A stretch of DNA of 64,000 nucleotides, taken from NCBI RefSeq assembly GCF_003086295.3, contig NC_092053.1, positions 89,562,745 through 89,626,744 on the forward strand, written 5' to 3'. The number at the start of each line of letters is the position of its first letter. Position 1 is the first letter of the stretch. This DNA is from Arachis hypogaea (Eukaryota > Streptophyta > Magnoliopsida > Fabales > Fabaceae). The translations under genes and the position numbers were made by a program. A model generated the notes under the pieces. That model did not search any database. It saw only the letters and a list, made by a program, of their open reading frames with translations, and had not been told where the DNA came from. Positions 34,720 to 45,520 of the stretch are shown here, one piece after another.

Positions 34720-35406
34720 ATTAATCAGTTACTCACTCACTTAATTAAATTAAAATCCAGTTGAATAACAAAAAAAATAGAGATAATGGGTTTCACACTT
34801 TCACTTCACCAACGCAGATAAGTTAGGAGAATAGGAGACCAACCTGTTCGAGCACGGCGAAGCAGACTCTGGCGAAGGGGAGGCAGCAATGACAGAGAGG
34901 AAGCGATGACAGCACCGACAGAGCAAGGAGCTGCGATGAAGAAGACGACCTGTGAGGCTGCGAGCCAAAACGCGACGTGCAGGGAGGTCGTCAGAGCCAC
35001 ACCGTGTCCGGCAAACGAAGACGACGAGACGGCCGGTGGGGTTAGAGCCTGGAGGGGTTGTTGGCTTGCTGCCTCACTGGGGAATTAGTGCCGTTGAGGG
35101 GATTAGGGTTAGGGGGAATTGGTGCCGTTGAGGGGATTAGGGTTAGGGAAGAAGAGGAAAACCAATTTTTTTTTCTTTTTTTTTTTCTTTTAAATAATTT
35201 ATTTAAGGTTTACCACGTATGGTGATTTGATTTAACCAGAATTAAAACGTATGTATAGTATATTAAGTTATGTATATATAAAGTATTTAATACATGTATT
35301 AAATTCATTATTTTTAATTTTTAAAAATTAAAAGTTCATTTGCTGATTGGAATTAATGAAGACACTTGTCACCAATTAATTGGAACATGTAAGAAGGGTA
35401 TGTAAT
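34720..35406 (-). repeat. Right terminal inverted repeat of the MULE
   Basis: Reverse complement of 13125-13812. The inner edge is ATTAATCAGTTACTC and the outer edge is AAGAAGGGTATGTAAT. Compared with the left copy there is a small duplication around 35090-35150 (GAGGGGATTAGGGTTAGGG repeated). Confidence 0.9.
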
Positions 35407-36177
35407 ACCCTCAAATTAGTTGGGTATCGAAGAAATCACTTTTTGTTAATTATATGTTTTTTCAACCTAGTTTATATTAATTTACTTGGACCATAATTAT
35501 ATCCCTTCTTTTTTTTTTCTGCAAATGGGTGATACCACTCAACTTTCAACAATTATTGTTTCAAACATAGTTCAAAATATTGGATATGAATTTTAGCATC
35601 TTTTAACTACATTATAAGCTATTATTTTTAAATAATTTGGAGTGGATTTTTTTATAAATTAAGAGATAACAACGTCTTATTTGAATGATATTCTAAGTAC
35701 TTCAGTAAAGATATCCAAAATCTAATAATGATGCATCTTGATTTTTATTTTGTAATAGTTTCAGGTGGATATTTTTTAACATCAAACCCATTTAATTTAG
35801 GATATTTTCCAAAGTTTGATCATTATGAAGGGTGTTATTTTTTTATTATGTTATGTTGGATTATAACGGGTGTTTCATATATATCAAAACAATCTTGTGG
35901 TTTAATATTATGTCTTTTGCCTATGTTATTTAAATTAGTTTCTTAAACTATGATTTAAAATCATATGTCAATTTTACAAGATTTACTCGAAACATGTAAA
36001 CCCTGAGAAATTAATGAATAATTGACTAATAAATTAATTATTATTTATATAAATTAAAAAATTAAATTTTAAAGTCGAAAGAGGTAAAAATATTAAAAAT
36101 ACAAATTTTGATACTAATTTTAAAGATTTTGGCCCAAAACTGGGCCAAATCGGTTGGACTGGACCCAAGGCCCATCA

Positions 36178-36184
36178 TATAAAG
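36178..36184 (+). promoter_or_regulatory. TATA box of the Tekay-like LTR
   Basis: TATAAAG in CCCATCATATAAAGCC, followed by a purine-rich leader. Confidence 0.5.
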
Positions 36185-38353
36185 CCAATACTCACCAAGA
36201 ACACGCTGGAGCTTTGGGGTGAGGGGAGAAAGCAAAACCTAAGCCCTAGTTCAATTTCAATCCATCATATCTTCCAATTCGCAACTCCAATTGACGAATT
36301 ATCAGCAGTCACGCATTTATCTCGGAAATTTCTTCAAATTCATTAGAACAAAGTGGTAAGAGAATTTCATTTTCTCACTCGGCCATCTCCTCTTCATTTT
36401 CGAAAATTTGGGTTCATGGGTATTGAGATTTTGTGTTTTAATGATGTTAGGTGTGCTCTAGTGGTGAGGAATTACTGGGTTTTGCTTCGATCATCCGTGG
36501 GGATGGCAAGAAACCCTTAAACCCTTGTGAGTTATTGAAATTGGTAAATTCTATGTTAATTTTAGTGATGTTGTGTGTAATTAGATTGAATTATGTATTT
36601 TAGAGACAAATTAGTGATATTGGAAGCTTGACATTGAACTTTGGGTGCTGAAAATCTAATTTGTGTGAACTTGGAGAAGTGGAAGCTTGTGGAAGGAGGG
36701 TACTTTTGAGGCGTTTCGAGATTAGGAAGAAATCGGCCAAGGTATGGTTTTGATTTCTTGTAGTTAATATTTAATGTCACACGAAAACTTAGGCTAATTA
36801 TCTGTAGGATAAGCTGAAATATGTGAATCATTAACGTTTAGTAAATAAAAGTGATAAATGTTAAGTTTTATGGAAATTGTAGTTGGAAATTATTGTATGG
36901 ACCTGATAAAATTATGTGCTGAAATGATTGTGGAGTGGTTGAGTTATATGTGAATATGGTTAGCGTTGAATTGAGTGAGTGGTGTTGTTTTGATTGTGAA
37001 TTGGTTGGTTTGAAGTTGATAAAATTGTATGTTGACATATTGGAGAGTGATTGAAAAGTATGTGAATGTGATTTAGGAACATTGGGTGCTGTTTTGGTTA
37101 TGAATCAATTGGTTTGAATTAAGAATTTTAGAAAACTAGAGGATTTTCAAGTTTTAGAAAAAATCTAATTTTGACCAATTTTTGATGGGCCATAACTTGG
37201 TTTCCAGACCCCCCAAATTGGGTAAAACTTATTTTGAATAAAAATTCGATTCGTGAAGTTTGTGACATTCGAATAACGGATTAAAATCGATTTTTAACAA
37301 AAAAATTATGCGCGTTCAAAGTTGGATATGAAAAAATGATTTTTCTAACTTAGCAGCTTTTTGCAAACTTTGTTGAGCTTGCGTACGCAAACATACACGC
37401 GACGCGGACCCTAGGCTCTGCCCAGACGTCCTATGTATGTGGGCATGGTATTCGTATGCGAAATGGGAAAAATTATAGGTCCATGTACGCTGGCAAGACC
37501 ACGCGACGCGGGGATGATTCCATGCCAAGGGGCTCGCGTACGCTGACATAAGGTCGCGTATATGAGATGAGAAATTGTACACTTTTGCGTACATGAAACA
37601 TGGCATGTGTACGCGGAACCTCTTATTTTCTAAAAATGATGTTTTCAAGTTTTAAACTATTCCTCAAGCTTTCCAAATCTCTTTAATACCCGACAGAGGA
37701 TATCATCAACCATAGAATAAGTATACATCATATGCATTTATATGTTTTGCTTGAGTGTGCATTACTTTGGTTTGCCTAATTGATTAGCCCCATACTTATC
37801 TGCTACTTGTTCTACTTGTTGTAACTACTATCTATACTTGTGCTTTCCTTGTCTTTTTTGTATGTGTTTGCAATTGAGAGATCCCTCATGCTAGCGAAGA
37901 TGACGCTGAGGGTAGTTCCACCGGTGGTTAGGAGGTCTGGGGTGACAGGAGGTGAAGAGTTAGATTAGAACTAGAATCCACAAATAGATTTCCGAATTTC
38001 TGGTTTAGCATACTTATTTAAGTTTAAATTTGAGTGTCGAAGTTCTAGGATTTCCTCTGGCTTTTTCGAGGCCTTTTATATTAACTATTTGGGAACCTTT
38101 ACCATACTGAGAACCCTCGATTCTCATTTCATACATATATTGTTGTTTTTCAGATGCAGGTCGGGAGGTACCTCACTGAGCAATCTGAAGACTCTTTGGA
38201 AGGGAAGAACTCTTTTGGGACTTAGTATTTATATTTTGTTTATGTATATTTATGTAAATAAATTCTCCATCTTGTATATGTTATGTTTTGTCCCTCTTAG
38301 AGGCAAACTTGGAGAAATAGGGGTTTATTTGGAGTTTGAGTTAGACTTTTAGG

Positions 38354-38415
<62 letters not shown>
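38354..38415. repeat. (TA)n microsatellite, about 31 units
   Basis: Uninterrupted TA run inside the Tekay-like LTR. Confidence 0.95.
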
Positions 38416-38423
<8 letters not shown>

Positions 38424-40386
38424 ACTCTGGCCGGCCTTAGCTTCACATGTCGAGTCTGGGGCTTGATATCTATATCTTTTGGAACTCTGATCTTTGTGTA
38501 TATAGTTTATCCTTTTCATCCTATTTTGCTTATCCGTTTACGCTTATCCAGTAAGTATGATGCAATTTTTGATATGCTTTTGTTTAGCTTCTTCTTCAAG
38601 GCTCTTGATGGTTGAAATCGAATTCCAACACCTAAACTTACCGGCAAGTGTATCGGGTCGCATCAAGTAGTAATTACTCACAAGAGTGAGGTCGATCCCA
38701 CAGGGATTGATAGATTGAGCAATTTTAGTTAGATGGTTGATTTAGTTAAGCAAACAGTTGATGATTTGAGTGAATTGTAACCAACAGAAGCTAAATTGCA
38801 TGAAACTAAAAGGGAGAGGGAAAATTGACAGAAAAGTAAAGTGCAGAAGAGTAAATTGCATGAAACTTAAATTGCAAAAAAGTAAAGGAGCTAAATCTTA
38901 AAGAGCAAGTAATGTAAATGACTGAAGCTTAGATTGTAAGAAATGTAAATAGCTGAAGCTTAGAGTGCAAGAAATGTAAATTGCTTGAACAGTAAAGGGG
39001 TGTGGAATGCTGGGATGCAGAATTTAACAATAGAAAGTAAAAAAGATGAAGTAAGTGCAGTAGATCTAAACAGAATTGGAAAAAATGCTTGAAGAACAAG
39101 ACAGAAAGTAAATTCAACTCAATTGTAAACGCTAAGAAAGAAATTTAAGATCTCAGGGGCTCAAAGAGACTAGAAAATAGGTCTAGATCTCAATTCCTTC
39201 CTTGATCCAACAGAGAACAATTTACAGAAGAGAAGAAAATGGAACAGTAAAGAAAACTTAGATCCAATTCTTAGAACAATTGAGAAGAGAGGTAAAAGGT
39301 GATTCTCAAACTTAGAATCAGTGAAGCTCTTCAATCTCAATTCAAATTCCAAGAACAGATAGCAAGAGTTGCAGAAGAAATCAAAATGAAGACAGAAAGC
39401 TCAACCAAATTCCCAATCCTTAGAATTATGCAGAATAAACAAAGAGGAATTGCAGATCAAAGATTGAAACAGAATTCCTTCAATTTTAATCTAAAATTCC
39501 AAAACAGAAAGTAAGAAATGCAAAAGTAAGAACAAGAGGAAGAGAACTCTGATCTCAATCCCAATTTCCCAATTCAAAGCTAAAAATGTAAAAGTGAGCT
39601 AAAAATAAAACTAAAAAATAAAAGAGAGTTCCCAGGTGAAAAGTAAAAGTCCTCTACAAATCAAACTAAGTCCTATTTATACACTTTCTATTTTTTATCT
39701 TCAGAATTTGGAGTGGGCTTTTCATTTGGTGAGGAACTGAATTTAATTGATTTTTGGACCAAGGCTCCTCCCAGGGAAGCGCTCAGTTGAATGAGCAAAC
39801 GTAGCGCTACATAGTTTATCTCTTGGGCTCGTGCCTTTAATTTAAAATGGAACATGGGGACACCTCCAGTGGAGTGTTGAGTGAGTGCACCTGACGTAGC
39901 GCTCAATGCCTTGTTCCTTGGCTCATTTTGGTGCGTGACAAGCCTTGGCATAGCGCTCAGTTGCCTATTGTAACGTAGCGCTACAAGCTTTGGGTGGAAG
40001 CTCCCTTGTTCGAGCCTTGAGGAATGCATTTTGTGCCAATTTCCTTTCAAGGAGTAGTGCTCAGTTAAAACACATAACTTAGCACCCTTTCTTTGCTTAG
40101 GAGTGAGCTCCACTTTCGAGCCCTGGTGGAACCAATTCGGTGCCCATTTCCTTCATGAAGTAATGGCGCTCAGTGAAGTAAAGTAACTAAGCGCCCAATG
40201 CCTTTGCTCCCTTGCTTTGGTGTAGCGCTTCTCTTGGCTCCTCAGGTGCTTGGTTCGAGACTTGGTGAAGCCATTTTGGCTAATTTCCTTGCCAAAGCCT
40301 TGTGATGCTCCTTCCTTGTCCCCATTTTGAACCTTGGCTGCACCCTTCCTTAGCATTGCGCCTTGATTTCTTTTTCACAAGGAGCC

Positions 40387-41920
40387 TGGTGCACAAAATT
40401 ACAATCACACTTTTGCAACTCCGCACAACTAACCAGCAAGTGCACTGGGTCGTCCAAGTAATACCTTAAGTGAGTAAGGGTTGATCCCACGGAGATTGTC
40501 GGCTTGAAGCAAGCTATGGTTATCTTATAACTCTTAGTCAGGATATCAATAATTCTCAGATTTAATTATAAAAAGTAAAAGAACATGAAATAAATACTTG
40601 TTATGCAGTAATGAAGAACAGGTTGAGGCTTTGGAGATGCTTTGTCTTCTGAATCTCTGCTTTCCTACTATCTTCTTCTTCATGCACGCAAGGCTCCGTC
40701 CATGGCAAGCTTTATGTTGGGCATCACCGTTGTCAATGGCTACTTCCCGTCCTCTCAGTGAAAATGTTCCAAATGCGCTGTCACCGCACGGCTAATCATC
40801 TGTCGGTTCTCGATCATGTCGGAATAGGATCGATTGATCCTTTTGCGTCTGTCACTACGCCCAACACTCGCGAGTTTGAAGCTCGTCACAGTCATCCCTT
40901 TCCAGATCCTACTCAGAATACCACAGGCAAGGTTTAGACGTTCCGGATCTCAGGAATGACCACCAATAATTCTAGCTTATACCACGAAGGTTCCAATCTT
41001 AGATTAGAAACACAAGAGATACACATTCAAGCTTGATTGCATGTAGAACGGAGGTGGTTGTCAGGCACGCATTCATAGGTGAGAATGATGATGATTGTCA
41101 CGGATCATCACATTCATCAGGTTGAAGTGCGAATGAATATCTTAGAATAGAAGCAAGCGTGATAGAATGGAAAACAGTAGTAATTGCATTAATTCATGAA
41201 GAACAGCAGAGCTCTTCACCCCCAACAATTGGGTTTAGAGACTCATGCCGTAGAGAATACAATATGAAACATGTAAAGTGTCATGAGGTACAAGATGAAT
41301 CACTAAAAGTAGTTTTTATAGTAAACTGGTGACCTAGGGTTATAGAAAATGAGTAAGCTAGGGTGTTTAGCGTAAAAATCTACCTCCGGAGCCCACTTGG
41401 TGTGTGCTTGGACTGAGCATTGAAGCTTTCATGTGTATAGACTTTTCTTGGAGTTAAACGCCAGCTTTTGTGCCAGTCTGGGCGTTTAACTCCAGTTTTT
41501 ATGCCAGTTCTGGCGTTAAACGCCAGAATTCTTGAGCTGATCTGGAATGCCTGTTTGGGCCATCAAATCTCGGCCAAAGTATGGACTATTATATATTGCT
41601 GGAAAGCCCAGGATGTCTACTTTCCAACGCAATTGAGAGCGCGCCAATTAGGTTTTTGTAGCTCCAGAAAATCCACTTTGAGTACAGGGAGGTCAGAATC
41701 CAACAGCATCTGCAGTCCTTTTTCAGCCTCTGAATCAGATTTTTGCTCAGGTCCCTCAATTTCAGCCAGAAAATACCTGAAATTACAGAAAAACACACAA
41801 ACTCATAGTAAAGTCCAGAAAATTGAATTTTAAATTAAAACTAATAAAAATATAACAAAAACTAATTAAAATATACTAAAAACATACTAAAAACAATGCC
41901 AAAAAGCGTATAAATTATCC
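40387..41920 (-). mobile_element. 3' LTR of element D (last 8 bases missing)
   Basis: 1534 bp aligned to the right LTR; the final ACTCATCA-like end is lost at the deletion junction. U5 hairpins CCAG/CTGG (40433-40448) and CCTTA/TAAGG (40464-40479). Palindrome cassette 41452-41530. Confidence 0.9.
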
Positions 41921-43134
41921 CCTTGGCAGGTGGTGGTAATTTCTCAATTACATCTACCTTGGCTTGATCCACCTCTATCCCCTTGCTTGAAATTTTTTGC
42001 CCAAGAACAATTCCTTCAGTCACCATAAAGTGACATTTTTCCCAGTTTAAGATCAGGTTAGTCTCTTGGCACCTTTTCAGGACAAGTGCTAGATGATCAA
42101 GACAGGAGTTGAATGAGTCTCCAAATACTGAGAAGTCATCCATGAAGACTTCCAGGAACTTTTCTACCATATCAGAGAAGATAGAGAGCATGGACCTCTG
42201 AAAGGTTGCAGGTGCATTGCACAGACCAAAAGGCATTCTTCTGTAAGCAAATACTCCAGATGGGCATGTGAATGCTGTTTTTTCTTGGTCTTGAGAATCC
42301 ACTGCAATTTGGTTGTAGCCTGAATAGCCATCCAAAAAGTAGTAATATTCATGGCCTGCTAGTCTCTCTAGCATCTGGTCTATGAATGGTAAAGGAAAAT
42401 GATCCTTTCTGGTGGCTGTATTGAGCCTTCTGTAGTCAATACACATACGCCACCCTGTAACTGTTCTTGTGGGAACCAGTTCATTCTTTTTATTATGAAC
42501 CACTGTCATGCCTCCCTTCTTGGGGACAACTTGGACAGGGCTCACCCAGGGGCTATCAGAAATAGGATAAATAATCCCAGCCTCTAGTAACTTAGTGACC
42601 TTTTTCTACACCACTTCCTTCATGGCTGGATTTAGCCGCCTCTGTGGTTGAACCACTGGCTTGGCATCATCCTCCAATATGATTTTGTGCATGCATCTTG
42701 CTGGGCTAATGCCCTTAAGGTCACTTATGGACCACCCAAGAGCTGTCTTGTGTGTCCTTAGCACTTGAATTAGTGCTTTCTCTTCCCGTGGATTTAAAGC
42801 AGAGCTTATGATCACTGGAAAAGTGTCACCCTCTCCCAAAAATGCATATTTCAGGGATGGTGGTAGTGGTTTGAGCTCTGGTTTAGGAGGTTTCTCCTCT
42901 TCCTGAGGGATTTTTAGAGGTTCTTTTATTTCCTCTGGTTTCTCCAAATCAGGCTGAACATCTTTAAAGATGTCCTCTAGCTCTGATTCAAGACTCTCAG
43001 TCATGTTGATCTCTTCCACCAGAGTTAATAATATCAGTGCTCATGCAGTCATTTGCTGTGTCTGGATGCTGCATAGCTTTGACAGCATTTAACTTGAACT
43101 CATCCTCATTGACTCTCAGGGTCACTTCCCTTTT
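41921..43134 (-). pseudogene. Element D pol fragment: RT, truncated
   Basis: After the protease, a charged linker (42606-43019) leads to a reverse transcriptase with MCIDYRRLN, YYYFLDGYSGYNQIAV, FGLCNAPATFQR and the catalytic FMDDFSVFG. It stops after EKLPPPAKG where the deletion joins it to the LTR. Breaks seen: TAA at the protease end (~43134), a frame change near 43020, and TAG at ~42603. RNase H and integrase are absent, so no active enzyme is expected. Confidence 0.9.
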
Positions 43135-44994
43135 TTATACATCAATAAGAGTTCGTCCAGTTGCTAGGAAAGGTCTTCCTAGAATGAGAGTTGCACTCTT
43201 GTGCTCCTCCATTTCCAGCACTACAAAGTCAGTGGGAAAGGCAAATGGCCCAACCTTGACAATCATGTCCTCAATGATGCCTGATGGATATTTAATGGAG
43301 CTATCAGCAAGTTGAAGACATATCCGGGTTGGTTTGACTTCTTCAGTCAACCCAAGCTTTCTGATAGCGGATGCAGGTATTAGGTTGATACTTGCTCCAA
43401 GGTCACATAGAGCTGTCTTGGTGCAAGCACCCTCTAATGTGCATGGTATCATAAAGCTTCCTGGATCTTGAAGCTTTTCTAGTAAGCTTTTTAGAATGAC
43501 TGCACTGCATTCTTCAGTGAGAAACACTCTTTCAGTTTCACTCCAATCCTTCTTATGACTTAAGATCTCTTTCATGAACTTAGCATAAAAGGGTATTTGC
43601 TCAAGTGCCTCTGCAAACGGGATCTTTATTTCAAGAGTCCTGAGATAGTCTGCAAAGCGGGCAAATTGTTTATCCTGTTCCGTTTGGCGGAGCTTCTGAG
43701 GATAAGGCATCTTGGCTTTATATTCTTCAACCTTAGTTGCTGCAGGTTTATTCCCTACAGAAGTGGTGGGAGAAGCCTTCTTAGAGGGGTTACTATCAGC
43801 ACTTGCAGGTGTCTGATTCCTCATAGGCGTTTGAACGCCAGGGTTGGGTGCTGGATGGGCATTTAACGCCAGCTTTCCACCCTTTTCTGGCATTTGAACG
43901 CCGGAACTGGGCAAGGAATGGGCGTTTAACACCAACTTTTCCCCCTTTTCTGGCATTTGAACGCCAGAGTTATTCCTCTCTGGGCTCTTGATTTCCTCAG
44001 AGGGATCTTGGGTAGTGGTTTGATCATCCTCTGTCATTTGTTCCTTTTTTGACTTTTTGCTATTTTGAACTGAGTTATTCAATATCTTCCCGCTCCTTAG
44101 TTGGACAGCTTGGCATTCTTCTGTTATCTGTTTAGATAGCTGCTGTCTTGTCTGATTCAATTGTGCTTCTATATTCTTGTTAGCATTTTTAGTGTCTTGG
44201 AGCATCTCTTTGAATTCTGCTAATTGTTTTTTCATAAGGAGTAGTTGCTGATTAAGTTCAACAATCTGTTCTTGAGGATTGGGATCAGTAGTTACTGTCA
44301 TAGCCTCTTCTTTTATGGAGGACTCACTGTTTGAGTACAGATGTTGATTTCTAGCAACTGTATCTATGAGCTCTTGAGCTTCTTTAATTTTTTTTCTCAT
44401 GTGTATAGATCTACCAGCTGAGTAGTCTAGGGACATCTGAGCTTTTTCTGTAAGCCCATAGTAGATGATGTCTAACTGTACCCACTCTGAAAATATTTCA
44501 GAGAGACATTTTCTTAGCATCCCTCTGTACCTCTCCCAGGCATTATAAAGGGATTCATGATCCTCTTGTTTAAAGCCTTGGATGTCCAGCCTTAGCTGTG
44601 TCATCCTTTTTGGAGGGTAAAATTGATTCAAGAATTTGTCTGATAACTGTCTCCATATTTTTATGCTTGCTGTGGGTTGGTTATTTAACCACCTCTTAGC
44701 TTGATCTTTTACAGCAAATGGAAACAGTAATAATCTGTAGATATCCTGATCCACTTCTTTATCACGTACTGTGTCAGCAATTTGTAAGAAATGTGCCAGA
44801 AACTCAGTAGGTTCTTCCTGTGGAAGACCGGAATACTGGCAATTTTGCTGCACCATGATAATGAGCTGAGGATTTAGCTCAAAGCTGCTTGCTTTGATGG
44901 GAGGTATACAGATGCTACTCCCATATGCAGCTGTAATGGGGTTAGCATATAACCCCAGAGTCCTTCTGGACTGTTCACTTCCACTTATGTCCAT
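43135..44994 (-). CDS. Element D gag-protease, 619 codons open
   Basis: Gag (retrotransposon gag family) spans about residues 30-230: FLAHFLQIADTVRDKEVDQD, AKRWLNNQP, LSDKFLNQFYPPKRMT. A Gln/Lys coiled-coil region follows (about 245-300), then a linker with three peptide repeats (SGVQMPEKG...LNAH, about 345-400), then an aspartic protease. The protease active site reads ALCDLGASINLIP (D-L-G in place of D-T/S-G, usual in Athila-type elements), and the flap/partner region is ATLILGRPFLATGRT. It would form the capsid and mature the polyprotein. The leader holds four AAGTTTGGTGT motifs (45060-45400). The frame is intact here although pol is broken. Confidence 0.88.
   Translation of the reverse strand: MDISGSEQSRRTLGLYANPITAAYGSSICIPPIKASSFELNPQLIIMVQQNCQYSGLPQEEPTEFLAHFLQIADTVRDKEVDQDIYRLLLFPFAVKDQAKRWLNNQPTASIKIWRQLSDKFLNQFYPPKRMTQLRLDIQGFKQEDHESLYNAWERYRGMLRKCLSEIFSEWVQLDIIYYGLTEKAQMSLDYSAGRSIHMRKKIKEAQELIDTVARNQHLYSNSESSIKEEAMTVTTDPNPQEQIVELNQQLLLMKKQLAEFKEMLQDTKNANKNIEAQLNQTRQQLSKQITEECQAVQLRSGKILNNSVQNSKKSKKEQMTEDDQTTTQDPSEEIKSPERNNSGVQMPEKGEKLVLNAHSLPSSGVQMPEKGGKLALNAHPAPNPGVQTPMRNQTPASADSNPSKKASPTTSVGNKPAATKVEEYKAKMPYPQKLRQTEQDKQFARFADYLRTLEIKIPFAEALEQIPFYAKFMKEILSHKKDWSETERVFLTEECSAVILKSLLEKLQDPGSFMIPCTLEGACTKTALCDLGASINLIPASAIRKLGLTEEVKPTRICLQLADSSIKYPSGIIEDMIVKVGPFAFPTDFVVLEMEEHKSATLILGRPFLATGRTLIDV
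43826..43975 (-). repeat. LTR-type palindromes inside the gag-protease linker
   Basis: Plus strand shows GGCGTTTGAACGCCAG, GGGCATTTAACGCCAGCTTT, GGCATTTGAACGCC, GGGCGTTTAACACC and GGCATTTGAACGCCAG. These are the same motif type as the D LTR cassette (41452-41530), translated on minus as tandem peptide repeats. Confidence 0.85.
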
Positions 44995-45520
44995 GATGGA
45001 GAAAAGGGAATTGATATGAATTATATATTTTTTTTATTTTTGAATTTTAATGCAGAAAGAGAAAAACAACAAAATGACACTAAACTTAGAAATTTTAGAT
45101 CAAAACACAGAGAACAAACAAGAAAATTTTGAATGTCAAGATGAACACCCAGAACACTTTGAAGATCAAGATGAACACCAAGAACAAATTTTTGAAAAAT
45201 TTTTAAGTAAATAAAAGCACAAAAACACACCAAACTTAAAATTTTTAGAGAATCAAACAAAAATTTTCGAAAAATTAAAGGAAAACACAAAGAAGACACC
45301 AAACTTAGAATTTTTAAAAATCAAGAAAGAACTGAGGACATGCAATTTCGAAAAATTAAAAGAAAACAAAAGCATGCAATTGACACCAAACTTAAAATAT
45401 AAAACTAAACTCAAATAAAAGACTCTAAACCAACAAAAATAATTTATTCCTAATCTAAGCAACAAGATAAATCGTCAGTTGTCCAAACTCGAACAATCCC
45501 CGACAACGACGCCAAAAACT
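44995..45520 (-). other. Leader of element D with primer site
   Basis: The primer site on minus (TGGCGTCGTTGTCGGGGATT, 45495-45514) directly follows the right LTR and has two C-to-T type changes from the tRNA-Asp form. The rest is A/T-rich with four copies of ACACCAAACTTA (plus strand). The small frames at 45021-45465 are not called. Confidence 0.75.

Larger units (their letters stand above)
13125..35406 (+). mobile_element. Mutator-like element (MULE) with FAR1-type transposase and Ulp1-like protease
   Basis: Long near-identical terminal inverted repeats (13125-13812 and 34720-35406) enclose a FAR1/MURA-type transposase pseudogene and an Ulp1-like protease gene, both on plus. After subtracting element B (8.9 kb) and the A-family solo LTR (1.5 kb), the original element is about 11.8 kb. 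MULEs carrying Ulp1-like genes are known (Kaonashi/KI MULEs of Arabidopsis, CUMULE of melon). The expected 9-bp target duplication is not evident. The right edge overlaps by six bases (TGTAAT) the start of a Tekay-like LTR, so the right flank may have been replaced. Confidence 0.85.

Noticed and set aside
37316..37648. 110-aa minus frame in the Tekay-like LTR
   Set aside because: Runs through GCGTACGC palindromes within an LTR; no domain.
40598..40795. 65-aa frame, repeated at 45732-45929
   Set aside because: Identical LTR sequence in both LTRs of element D; not a gene.
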